A DNA stretch of 38,540 bases from JAVMKJ01 sp031732875 (GTDB taxonomy: Bacteria > Pseudomonadota > Gammaproteobacteria > Competibacterales > Competibacteraceae): NCBI GenBank assembly GCA_031732875.1, contig JAVMKL010000058.1, forward strand, positions 1-38,540, written 5' to 3'. Positions within the stretch are counted from its first letter, which is position 1; every line of letters begins with the position of its first letter. A model generated the notes under the pieces. That model saw nothing but the letters and a program-made list of their open reading frames with translations, was not told the origin of the DNA and ran no database searches. A program made the position numbers and the translations under genes. Positions 1 to 7,932 of the stretch are shown here, piece after piece.

Positions 1-19
1 CAGTAAAGGCGCTACGCGA

Positions 20-1945
20 TTATAGGACAGACTGATCCTTGCCTCGTTCGTCGCCATCCACTTGCCGCAAAAACGCCTCGAACATCAGAATAGTCCAGAT
101 TGGGGCGCTGTAATCGCGCCGGCCGGATTCATGCGCCTCGACCAGATGACGCAAATACGCCGGCTCGAACAGGCCCGTGCTCAAGAGGCGCTCGCCGGTC
201 AGCGACTCCCGCACCCGCTGCCGCAACGGTCCCCGAAACCAGCGAATCAGCGGCACGGCAAACCCCATCTTCGGCCGGTACATGATCTCACGCGGCAGGT
301 GCGGCTCCATGGCCTTCTTCAGCAGATATTTCCCCTCCCCCCCACCGATCTTCAGATTCGCCGGCAGGCTGGCCAGCCATTCCACCAGCGGATGATCCAT
401 CAGCGGCTCGCGCACTTCCAGCGCATGGGCCATGCTGGCGCGATCCACCTTGGTGTTGATGTCCCCCACCAGATAGGTCTTGAGATCGAGGTACTGGATC
501 AGCGCCAGCGGATCGTCGGTATCCACCCGCGCGGCGTGGCGGTGGAACACTTCCAGAGCGTTGTAACCGCCGAGTTGTGCTTTGAACCCGTCGGCGAACA
601 ACTGCCCTCGCATCTCATCGCGCAGGATGGAAACCGAATGAAAATAGGCCTGCACCGAATCTCGCGCCAGCGCCTGGAAGGTAGTCTTGGCGCGCAACGC
701 GCGCGGCGCCCAGTCGGCCTTGGGGTAAAACCGCCCGAGCAGGCCGAACAGCGGCCGGCGCAGCCCCAGCGGCAGCAGAGCGCGCAACCGTTCCTCCATC
801 AGATGCAGTCGATAGCGGCGATATCCGCCAAAGCTCTCGTCGCCGCCATCGCCGGACAGCGCCACCGTGACATGCTGGCGGGCCAACTGGCAGACGCGAT
901 AGGTGGGAATCGCCGAACTGTCCGCGTAGGGCTCGTCGTACAACCACGCCAGCGTGTCGATCAAGTTGAAGTCGTCGCTCTCGACGGTATCGACGAAATG
1001 CCGAGTCTGGTAACGGTCCGCCACCTGCCGGGCAAACTGAGACTCGTTGAAAGCGGGATCGGTGAAGGCGATGGAACAGGTATTGACCGGGTCGCCGGAC
1101 AACCCCGCCATGGTCGCCACCACCGCGCTGGAATCCACCCCGCCCGACAGGAACGCCCCCAGCGGCACTTCCGAAATCAGCCGCAGCTTGACCGACTCGC
1201 GCAACCGGGCCAGCAGTTCCTCGCGCGCCTCCGGTTCCGTGATGGGATTGTCCAGCGTAAACCGCACGTCCCAGTACTCGCGCGACGCCGGCAGAGACCG
1301 GCCGCCACGCCGCACCGTCAGGGTATGCGCCGGCGGCAGCTTGTAAACGCCCTTAAAAATGCAGCGCGGCTCGGCCACGTAGCCCAGCGCGAAGTACTCC
1401 TCCACCGCTCGCGGATCGATCTCGCGCGACAGGGCGGCATCGGCGAGCAGCGCCTTGAGTTCGGAGCCGAACAGCAGGCGTCCATCCGGCAACAGCGTGT
1501 AGAACAGCGGCTTGACGCCCAGGCGGTCGCGGGCCATAAACAGGGTTTCGCGATTGCGATCCCACAGCGCGAACGCGAACATGCCCCGGAATCGCTCGAC
1601 GCAATCCTCGCCCCAGGCTTCCCAGGCGTGCACGATGACTTCGGTGTCGCTGCGGGTGCGGAATACATGGCCCAGCGCTTCGAGTTCGGGCGCCAGTTCC
1701 TGAAAATTGTAAATTTCGCCGTTGAAGACGACCACCACCGTGCCGTCCTCGTTGAACAGCGGTTGCTGGCCGGTGGACAGATCGATGATCGACAGGCGCT
1801 TGTGGGCGAAACCCAGACCCGGCTCGACGTGCAGGCCGGTTTCGTCGGGACCGCGATGGTGCTGGGAATCGTTCATGCGCGCCAGCAGGGCGCGGTCGAT
1901 GTCGCGCCGTTCCCGGCTGTCGAAAATGCCCGTGATTCCGCACAT
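20..1945 (-). CDS. XrtA-locus asparagine synthase-like amidotransferase
   Basis: A 641-residue class II glutamine amidotransferase of the asparagine synthase B family. Residues 1-200 form the Ntn glutaminase domain: Cys2 follows the initiator Met (MCGITGIF), with RGPDE at 31-35 and FNGEIYN at 74-80. The C-terminal synthetase domain has the PP-loop SGGVDSS at 267-273 and SGDGGDE at 364-370. Glutaminase and ATP-binding residues look intact, so it should transfer ammonia from glutamine to an acyl-AMP intermediate. It is the last visible gene of the exosortase A operon, where family members (TIGR03108 type) are thought to amidate a sugar acid or peptide in the exopolysaccharide pathway rather than make asparagine; that role is inferred from context. 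The start is ATG, required by Cys2. It lies 65 bases after the glycosyltransferase, with a palindromic repeat between them. Confidence 0.93.
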   Translation of the reverse strand: MCGITGIFDSRERRDIDRALLARMNDSQHHRGPDETGLHVEPGLGFAHKRLSIIDLSTGQQPLFNEDGTVVVVFNGEIYNFQELAPELEALGHVFRTRSDTEVIVHAWEAWGEDCVERFRGMFAFALWDRNRETLFMARDRLGVKPLFYTLLPDGRLLFGSELKALLADAALSREIDPRAVEEYFALGYVAEPRCIFKGVYKLPPAHTLTVRRGGRSLPASREYWDVRFTLDNPITEPEAREELLARLRESVKLRLISEVPLGAFLSGGVDSSAVVATMAGLSGDPVNTCSIAFTDPAFNESQFARQVADRYQTRHFVDTVESDDFNLIDTLAWLYDEPYADSSAIPTYRVCQLARQHVTVALSGDGGDESFGGYRRYRLHLMEERLRALLPLGLRRPLFGLLGRFYPKADWAPRALRAKTTFQALARDSVQAYFHSVSILRDEMRGQLFADGFKAQLGGYNALEVFHRHAARVDTDDPLALIQYLDLKTYLVGDINTKVDRASMAHALEVREPLMDHPLVEWLASLPANLKIGGGEGKYLLKKAMEPHLPREIMYRPKMGFAVPLIRWFRGPLRQRVRESLTGERLLSTGLFEPAYLRHLVEAHESGRRDYSAPIWTILMFEAFLRQVDGDERGKDQSVL

Positions 1946-1970
1946 TGTCGCTGTTACCTCACCAACCCCG

Positions 1971-2008
1971 CCCTCACCCCCAACCCCTCTCCCGGAGGGA
2001 GAGGGGGG
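1971..2008. repeat. GC-rich palindromic repeat, copy 1
   Basis: A CCCTCACCCC lead is followed by a perfect 10-bp inverted repeat: CCCCTCTCCC at 1984-1993 and GGGAGAGGGG at 1997-2006, with a 3-base loop. It fills most of the gap between the glycosyltransferase stop and the amidotransferase start. A related copy in the opposite orientation lies at 5829-5875. Such elements recur between genes in many proteobacterial genomes and can fold in mRNA, so it might tune expression of the last gene. No U-tract follows, so it is not a classic terminator. Confidence 0.75.
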
Positions 2009-2010
2009 AT

Positions 2011-3168
2011 TTACGGCCTCTCAAGCCGGCCTGATACCGCGTCGTAAACCGCCAGATAGGCGGCGACCATCGCGTCCAGACCGAACCGCTCCTCGACCCG
2101 TCGTCGTCCCGCCACGCCGTGCGCATCCAGGAGACCGGGATCGTCCAGATAGGTTTGAATCGCCGCCGCCAGCGCCGCCGGATCGCCCGCCGGAACCAAC
2201 CGTCCCGTCAGACCATCGACCACCAGTTCGGCATTGCCGCCCACGGCGGTCGCCACCACCGGCAGGCCGCAGGCCATCGCTTCCAGGATCGTATTGGAAA
2301 TCCCTTCCGCCAGCGACGGAAGCACGAACACATCAAGACCGCGCAGCAATTCCGGCACGTCGTCCCGCGCTCCCGGCAACCAGGTCAGATCCCGCAACCC
2401 AGCCTCGGTCAGCAGATTTTCAACCTCCGCGCGCAGCGAACCATCGCCGACGATCGCCAGCCGCAAGCGCCGACGGGCTTCGGGAACGGACTCCACCAGC
2501 CGAATGAAGGCCCGCGCCAGATTCGATTGATCCTTGACCCGTTCCAATCGCCCGACGGTACCCACAACCAACGCATCCGGCGGCGCGAATCCCAGCGGCA
2601 ACGGCGACCGGTCGCGGCCGGGATGGAATCGTTCGCTGTCCACGCCGTTGCAAATTCGAGCGATCCGGTTGGTCGGCACGCCGACCGCGTCTCGCAGATA
2701 GGCTTCCAGCTCGCCGGAGAGGGCGATGTAACGACCGACCAGCGGTTTGCACAGCCGCCGCAACCGGCGATGTCGGGGATTGCCGGCGGCTTGCGCGTCC
2801 CAGCCGTGCTCGCCGTGGATCCGGGCGCGCACCCCGGCCAGTAGCGCTGGCCCCTGCATTTCCAGCGTCGCCAGGTTGCGGGTATGCACGACGGCCGGAC
2901 GCAACCGGCGCAACACGGTCCAGCATCGCCCGTACAAGCCCCAGTCATGCCCTTCCCGCTTGCGGAGGGCATGGACCTCGACATCGGCGCGACGGATGCG
3001 GCGGCGGAATTCAGGATTGAAATCGGTCAGACAAATGATAGCGTGCCGATAACGTTCGACCGGCATGTGGTCGAGCAGATTGACGAGCCCGTTTTCCAGT
3101 CCACCGTAGTCCAGTCGATGGATGACGTGCGCCACCAGGGGCGAACGATCCGCTGTCGTTGGCGCCAC
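2011..3168 (-). CDS. XrtA-associated GT4 glycosyltransferase
   Basis: A 385-residue glycosyltransferase of the GT-B fold, family GT4, matching the PEP-CTERM/XrtA-associated sugar transferase type (TIGR03088-like). The N-terminal half has HVIHRLDYGGLENG near residues 14-27. The C-terminal half has the nucleotide-sugar domain: VGTVGRLERVKDQ, then a PSLAEGISNTILEAMACG segment with the EX7E-type donor-binding motif, then VVATAVGGNAELV. It should add a sugar to a lipid-linked exopolysaccharide intermediate on the cytoplasmic face; donor and acceptor cannot be read from sequence. The start is GTG at 3168, only 3 bases after the xrtA stop, with purine-rich sequence overlapping the end of xrtA, so translation is probably coupled. 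Confidence 0.9.
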   Translation of the reverse strand: MAPTTADRSPLVAHVIHRLDYGGLENGLVNLLDHMPVERYRHAIICLTDFNPEFRRRIRRADVEVHALRKREGHDWGLYGRCWTVLRRLRPAVVHTRNLATLEMQGPALLAGVRARIHGEHGWDAQAAGNPRHRRLRRLCKPLVGRYIALSGELEAYLRDAVGVPTNRIARICNGVDSERFHPGRDRSPLPLGFAPPDALVVGTVGRLERVKDQSNLARAFIRLVESVPEARRRLRLAIVGDGSLRAEVENLLTEAGLRDLTWLPGARDDVPELLRGLDVFVLPSLAEGISNTILEAMACGLPVVATAVGGNAELVVDGLTGRLVPAGDPAALAAAIQTYLDDPGLLDAHGVAGRRRVEERFGLDAMVAAYLAVYDAVSGRLERP

Positions 3169-3171
3169 CCT

Positions 3172-4755
3172 TCACTCCCCTCGCCCGCTGGCCCGATCCA
3201 GGGTCGCCGCGATGCCCGGCCCCATGACGGCCAGAAACCGCTCCAGCAACATCGCCGCCTCATCCGGCCTGACCTCGTAACCAGCCGCCACCGCCACCAA
3301 TGCCGATCCCCGTCCCACCCCGCTCAATCGGTCCCAGGCTTCCCACAATTTGGCCAGATAAGGTGAAATCACCAACCGTCCGCCTTCCCAGTACCCGCTC
3401 CAAGCCAGTAGCCGGCGCTCGCCGTCGGTCAGCAACATCGCCTGGAACGGCCATTCGGCCCCGGCCACGCCTGTTTGTACTTGCCCGCCGCTACCGGCAT
3501 AACGCCAGCGCTTGCCGTCATACAGGCTGTTCTGCGTGCTCACCAGCTTGGCGTCCGGGCGCTGCTGCCGGTAATAGGCGATATACAGATGCACGGTCCG
3601 TCCCTCCAGCCGATACCGGCTCCGCACCACCGCATCGGCGCCCGGGAACCTCGGCTCCCAGTCGCCGGTATCCCTCTCCGGTCCCTGCCACGGAGCGATG
3701 GCGGGTGGAGCTTGCAGCGTTACCGACGCGGATTCCAGACCGCCACGATTCATCCACATCGTCCCCAGCGGACCGACGGCCGCCGCCAACACCGCCATCA
3801 GCGCCAAGGACGCATAGCGCCCAAAGCGAGGCGCGAGGGGTAAATCACCCCCCAAAACCAGCGTCTGAGCGGTGACTTCCGACCCCTGACCCCCCGCAAG
3901 CGTCGGTTCCCGCCAGAACGAACCAATCCAGAACATCAGCAACACCACCACGCCGAAGAAAAACCAACCGTAGATCAGATGATCGAACCCAACGGCATAT
4001 TTCATGTCGCTGAGATGGGCGATCATCACGATGCCATAGGCGCGGATGCCGTTGGCGACCAGCGGCATGGCGACCGACAGCGCGACGAACGCCAACCGCC
4101 GCCAGAAACCGCGATAGCTCAGGTAGGCGTACAGAAACCCGAGCGCCACCGATGCGATCAGATAACGCAGGCCGCTGCACGCTTCGGCCACCTCGAAACT
4201 GCCCGAGGGAACGACGATATACAAACCCTCCCATAACACCGGAATCCCGGTCCAGCGCAAGCCTTCGACAGCGAACCAGGCAGTCAACCGTTGCAGGGGT
4301 GGAATCAACGCCTCGCCCACCGGCACGGCGAACAGCAGATAGGTCAGCGGGAATGCGATGGCCCAAACCACCCGCCCGCCGAGCAGGACATAAACGGTAG
4401 CCTGCAACAGACCAACCAGCGCGAGTTGTTGCACGACCGCCACCTCGGCAGCATCGGCCACCAGCCAGCCAAGACCGAGCAGCAATAGCAATCCCAAGCC
4501 CGCGACCGCGCCTCGCGGTTCCAGCACCGCCAGTTCCCGCCGCCGCGTCCAGATCATATAAAGGACGATGGGCAAGACCAGCATGCCGTGGGCGAACGTC
4601 TCGGAACGCCACCAGATGGTCGCCATGTCGACCGCGGTCGGCCAGTACAGCCCGATGATCGCGAGCAGGGCGACGATCAGCGAGGGCAGCGCCGCTCGCC
4701 AGCCGAGGCCGACCACACCCGAGCCCGCCATGATGGGAACCGGTAAAGGCTTCAT
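3172..4755 (-). CDS. xrtA: Exosortase A with C-terminal EpsI domain
   Basis: A 527-residue inner-membrane transpeptidase-like protein. Residues about 20-285 are hydrophobic with several membrane segments and carry the exosortase triad: Cys193 in EACSGLR, Arg238 in NGIRAY and His259 in DHLIYGW. By family knowledge it recognises the C-terminal PEP-CTERM tripartite signal, cleaves it, and passes proteins to the cell surface. After a further membrane segment near 313-333, residues about 340-510 form an EpsI-like domain, often fused to XrtA. The longest open frame begins at a TTG at 4767; the ATG at 4755 is preferred because MKPLP starts a typical N-terminus. Upstream is an overlapping mini-ORF (4754-4778). 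The gene sits 48 bases after the FemAB gene and 3 bases before the glycosyltransferase. Confidence 0.94.
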   Translation of the reverse strand: MKPLPVPIMAGSGVVGLGWRAALPSLIVALLAIIGLYWPTAVDMATIWWRSETFAHGMLVLPIVLYMIWTRRRELAVLEPRGAVAGLGLLLLLGLGWLVADAAEVAVVQQLALVGLLQATVYVLLGGRVVWAIAFPLTYLLFAVPVGEALIPPLQRLTAWFAVEGLRWTGIPVLWEGLYIVVPSGSFEVAEACSGLRYLIASVALGFLYAYLSYRGFWRRLAFVALSVAMPLVANGIRAYGIVMIAHLSDMKYAVGFDHLIYGWFFFGVVVLLMFWIGSFWREPTLAGGQGSEVTAQTLVLGGDLPLAPRFGRYASLALMAVLAAAVGPLGTMWMNRGGLESASVTLQAPPAIAPWQGPERDTGDWEPRFPGADAVVRSRYRLEGRTVHLYIAYYRQQRPDAKLVSTQNSLYDGKRWRYAGSGGQVQTGVAGAEWPFQAMLLTDGERRLLAWSGYWEGGRLVISPYLAKLWEAWDRLSGVGRGSALVAVAAGYEVRPDEAAMLLERFLAVMGPGIAATLDRASGRGE

Positions 4756-4803
4756 ACGCCATCCCAAACCCAGCTCATATTCCTCCGCACCTGCCCCTTT
4801 CCC

Positions 4804-5886
4804 CTACCCCAGGCTGCGCGCCAGGAACGGGCCGAGCCAGCGGCTAACCGGCAGTGGCAGGCGCTTCCAGGCCTCGATGAACAGCCGGTACTTGGGATTG
4901 AGCGGATTCACGTCGGGCAGGCGCGTGGACTTCACCAACTGGAATTCGTAGTGCAATGGTTCCGGCGTGAAACCCCAATTTTTCTTGAAGCTGTAGGAGC
5001 CGGTGCCGATCTTGCTCCGACCATAGTCGAACACCCGCACCCCGCGCTCGCAGGCTCGCCGCATCAAATCCCAGTACATGAAATCGTTGCCCTTGAGATC
5101 GCGGGCCAAGCCCGTGCCGCCACCGTAGTACGGCAACACTTCGTCGCGAAAATAGAAGCTCATCACGCTGGCGACGGTTTGATTCTGATGCGTCACCGTC
5201 AAAATCTCGCAATCCGGTCCGAATACCGCCTTCAACATCTCGAAATATCGGCGCGAGAACACCGGCGTGCCGAGGTTGCGCACGCTCTCCGAATAAGCGA
5301 CAAAGAGCCGGTCCACGCCTTCGTCGATCTCGCTCCCCAAACCGGCCTCGATACCCTTGCGCACCATCGCCCGTTGCTTGCGGGGAATGGCTTTGAGATT
5401 CACCTCCGGGTCCGGATCGATGGTCTTGCGGAAGGTCACATACAGATCCCGCTTGGCCGGCCAGTCGGGATGGCGCGGTTGGGCATGCCGCAGTTCCAGC
5501 ACATCTACCCCCATCGAACGAGCCAGATCGACCGCCGCGCTCTCCAACGCCATTCGGGCGGCTTCATCGCCGACGGCGCCGCCCTGGACGCAAAACGGGG
5601 TAGAAATCAGCGCATTGCCGAACAGCCGGCTGCGGATGTGACCGAGCGGCAACACGCCTTGAATCCTACCCTCCGCTTCCGCGAACAGAAAATGGGTCTC
5701 ATGCCCGAAAGCCCGGCGCAGCACCTCCGCCCAACCGGCCCGGTGGAAGAAAGTCGCCTCGGGACAAGCCATCACGAAGGCATCCCAGCGCGCCGCGTTC
5801 GCCGAATCCAGTTCGTGAATCAATAATTCCCCTCTCCCCTTGAAGGAGAGGGGTGAGGGGTAAGGGGTGAGGGGTGGTTCGCTCAT
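4804..5886 (-). CDS. FemAB-like protein of the XrtA locus
   Basis: A 360-residue member of the FemAB/GNAT-like superfamily, XrtA/PEP-CTERM type (TIGR03019-like). Segments such as FFHRAGWAEVLRRAFGH, STPFCVQGGAVGD, RKQRAMVRKGIEAGL and GRSKIGTGSYSFKKNWGF are typical. FemAB enzymes transfer an aminoacyl group to a cell-wall precursor; here the acceptor may be a polysaccharide amino sugar, which is inference. The open frame runs upstream to 6342, but that part only shadows the deacetylase gene. The chosen ATG at 5886 overlaps the deacetylase stop as ATGA. Residues 5-20 are encoded by a palindromic repeat, so the native start may differ: a TTG for residue 22 is preceded by a purine-rich stretch from the repeat. 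Confidence 0.88.
   Translation of the reverse strand: MSEPPLTPYPSPLSFKGRGELLIHELDSANAARWDAFVMACPEATFFHRAGWAEVLRRAFGHETHFLFAEAEGRIQGVLPLGHIRSRLFGNALISTPFCVQGGAVGDEAARMALESAAVDLARSMGVDVLELRHAQPRHPDWPAKRDLYVTFRKTIDPDPEVNLKAIPRKQRAMVRKGIEAGLGSEIDEGVDRLFVAYSESVRNLGTPVFSRRYFEMLKAVFGPDCEILTVTHQNQTVASVMSFYFRDEVLPYYGGGTGLARDLKGNDFMYWDLMRRACERGVRVFDYGRSKIGTGSYSFKKNWGFTPEPLHYEFQLVKSTRLPDVNPLNPKYRLFIEAWKRLPLPVSRWLGPFLARSLG
5829..5875. repeat. GC-rich palindromic repeat, copy 2, inside femAB-like gene
   Basis: CCCCTCTCC at 5830-5838 and GGAGAGGGG at 5845-5853 form a 9-bp inverted repeat, followed by GGTGAGGGG, TAAGGGG and GTGAGGGG blocks. It is related to the element at 1971-2008 but in the opposite orientation. 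Read on the minus strand it encodes the LTPYPSPLSFKGRGE peptide near the start of the FemAB-like protein. Confidence 0.75.
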
Positions 5887-6719
5887 GCGTCCTCGTCCTC
5901 GGCCTCGGCCAGAAACACCCGATCCATGCGATCCCAGCGAAAATCGCGCAACAACGAACCCAGCCGTCGTTCCATGTGGTGCAGGTTCAGATAGTGCCGC
6001 ACCCGGGTCTTGAGACAGAGGCCGGGTTGGCGCGGTTGCCCCGGGTCGATTTCCCAGGGATGGAAATAAAACACCCCGGACTGTCCGTCCCGGTGGTTCA
6101 CCCGCCGCAGCGCCCAGCGCGACAGTGCATAGGGCCACAGCCGGAAATAGCCGCCGCCGCCGCAGGGCAGGGTCCGCCCGAGCAGGGTCACGGTCGTCAC
6201 CGGCACTTCCAGCAGCGCCGGCGCGTTGTCGGGCCGAAACGCGAAGCGTGGCGCCTCCGGCATGCCGTACAGATCGTGGCGAATCGGATAGATGCTGGAA
6301 CTGTAGTGATAACCGGCCTGCTCCAGTTCCGCCAGCGCCCACAGATTGCCGGCGCCAATGGAATAGCTGGCGGCCCGGTAGCCTCGCACCGCCACACTTC
6401 CCAAATCTTCCAGCAACGCCTTGGTACGAATCACATCGTCCCGAAACTCCGCCGGCGTTTGTCGGGTGGCGCGAACATGGGAATAACCGTGGCTGGCCAA
6501 TTCATGACCGTCGGCGACGATGCGGCCAATCAGCGCCGGATGCCGCTCCGCCACCCAGCCGAGGGTGAAGAAGGTCGCCTGGACCTGGTGAGCGGCGAAC
6601 AAATCCAGAATGCGGTGGGTGTTATGCTCGACCCGCCGGGGCAGATGTTCCCAGCGCTCGCGGGAGATGTGGGATTCGAACGCGGAGACCTGGAAGTAAT
6701 CCTCCACGTCCACGGTCAT
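5883..6719 (-). CDS. XrtA-system polysaccharide deacetylase
   Basis: A 278-residue NodB-fold carbohydrate esterase (CE4-like, TIGR03006 type). The N-terminal DVEDYF (residues 4-9) holds the catalytic and metal-binding Asp positions, and HGYSH at 77-81 supplies the metal-binding histidines. RGYRAASYSIG and FYFHPWEIDPGQPR are further conserved blocks. It should remove N-acetyl groups from the exopolysaccharide or its precursor. The open frame extends to 7982, but beyond 6719 it only shadows wecB. The ATG at 6719, two residues before the DVED motif, is the family-typical start. It lies 20 bases after wecB and overlaps the FemAB-like gene by ATGA, so the three are co-transcribed. Confidence 0.93.
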   Translation of the reverse strand: MTVDVEDYFQVSAFESHISRERWEHLPRRVEHNTHRILDLFAAHQVQATFFTLGWVAERHPALIGRIVADGHELASHGYSHVRATRQTPAEFRDDVIRTKALLEDLGSVAVRGYRAASYSIGAGNLWALAELEQAGYHYSSSIYPIRHDLYGMPEAPRFAFRPDNAPALLEVPVTTVTLLGRTLPCGGGGYFRLWPYALSRWALRRVNHRDGQSGVFYFHPWEIDPGQPRQPGLCLKTRVRHYLNLHHMERRLGSLLRDFRWDRMDRVFLAEAEDEDA

Positions 6720-6739
6720 GGCGTTGACCGGATCCCTTC

Positions 6740-7894
6740 TCACTCCTGACTCCCCACTGCTGACTCTTCCTCCATCCATTCCAACAACACCGCCGCGATT
6801 CGTTCGGCGGCATGACCATCCCAGTACTCCGGAATCCGGCCGGCCTTGCCACCTCCAGCCAGGACCTCCCGGGCGGTCGTCAAAATGCGGTCGGGATCGG
6901 TGCCGACGACGGTATTCGTCCCCTCGGTCACGGTGATCGGTCGCTCGGTATTCTCGCGCAAAGTCAGGCACGGCATGCCCAGGGCGGTCGTCTCTTCCTG
7001 AATCCCCCCGGAATCGGTCAGTACCAGCCGCGCGCTCCGCATCAATCCCAGCATTTCCAGATAGCCCTGCGGCGGCAGGCAGCAGAAACGCGGGCTGTCG
7101 AGCACCGTGCCCAACCCAAAACGGTCGATCATCGTCCGGGTCCGCGGGTGAACCGGGAACACCAGCGGCAAATCGGCGCTGAGTTCGCCCAGAACCTTCA
7201 GCAATCGGCGGAGAACCACCGGATCGTCCACGTTCGCCGGCCGATGCAGGGTCAACACGCCATAGCCCCCAGGTTTGTCCAATAACACCGCTGGGTCCGA
7301 CGCGCCAGCGAGGGTTCGCTCGGGCGGTACCACTCGCGGAAGGCAAGCCCGCAGAGTATCGATCATGACGTTGCCGACGAAACGCACGCGGGCCGAGTCG
7401 ATTCCCTCCCGCAACAGATTGGCCAAGGCATCCCGTTCGGTAGTGAATAGAAGATCCGAGATCCGATCGGTTAGCACCCGGTTGATTTCCTCCGGCATGG
7501 TTCGGTCGAAGCTGCGCAACCCAGCCTCGACATGCACCACTTTCACGCCCTTCTTGACCGCCACCAGCGCGCAGGCGATGGTGGAGTTGACATCCCCCAC
7601 CACCAGCACCGCCACCGGGCGCTCGGCATCCACCACCGGTTCGAAGCGCTTCATGATCTCGGCGGTCTGCACCGCGTGACTGGCCGAGCCCACCTCCAAG
7701 TCGATGTCCGGATTCGGGATACCGAGTTGTTCGAAGAAGCGCTGGTTCATCTCCACATCGTAGTGCTGCCCGGTATGGACCAGTCGCGCGTTCACCTTGG
7801 CGGTTCCACGCAGAGCCGCCATGATCGGCGCGATCTTCATGAAATTCGGGCGCGCGCCCACCACGCAGAGGATTTTGGGGGCCGTGACGGTCAT
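6740..7894 (-). CDS. wecB: UDP-N-acetylglucosamine 2-epimerase (non-hydrolysing)
   Basis: A 384-residue cytoplasmic epimerase converting UDP-GlcNAc to UDP-ManNAc. Visible blocks are GARPNFMKIAPI near residue 13, HTGQHYD near 41, HVEAGLRSFDRTMPEEINR with the conserved catalytic Glu region, DSGGIQEE and LRENTERP. Length matches the family. It supplies an amino-sugar precursor to the exopolysaccharide operon around it. The ATG start at 7894 is clear from the N-terminal beta strand, although no good ribosome-binding site is visible. The last ten residues (EEESAVGSQE) come from a short GAGTCAG repeat and look like a non-native tail. Confidence 0.95.
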   Translation of the reverse strand: MTVTAPKILCVVGARPNFMKIAPIMAALRGTAKVNARLVHTGQHYDVEMNQRFFEQLGIPNPDIDLEVGSASHAVQTAEIMKRFEPVVDAERPVAVLVVGDVNSTIACALVAVKKGVKVVHVEAGLRSFDRTMPEEINRVLTDRISDLLFTTERDALANLLREGIDSARVRFVGNVMIDTLRACLPRVVPPERTLAGASDPAVLLDKPGGYGVLTLHRPANVDDPVVLRRLLKVLGELSADLPLVFPVHPRTRTMIDRFGLGTVLDSPRFCCLPPQGYLEMLGLMRSARLVLTDSGGIQEETTALGMPCLTLRENTERPITVTEGTNTVVGTDPDRILTTAREVLAGGGKAGRIPEYWDGHAAERIAAVLLEWMEEESAVGSQE

Positions 7895-7932
7895 AAGATT
7901 CTTTGATGGAGGTTTTTAATGGGGCCGGGGAC

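Noticed and set aside
62..2047. A 661-codon plus-strand open frame opposite the amidotransferase gene
   Set aside because: High-GC codon bias leaves the antisense frame open. It is Arg-, Gln- and His-rich low-complexity with no recognisable domain, and the minus-strand gene is clearly real.
5887..6342. Possible 152-residue N-terminal extension of the FemAB-like protein
   Set aside because: It overlaps the deacetylase gene in another frame and has no domain; the start near 5886 fits the operon overlap.
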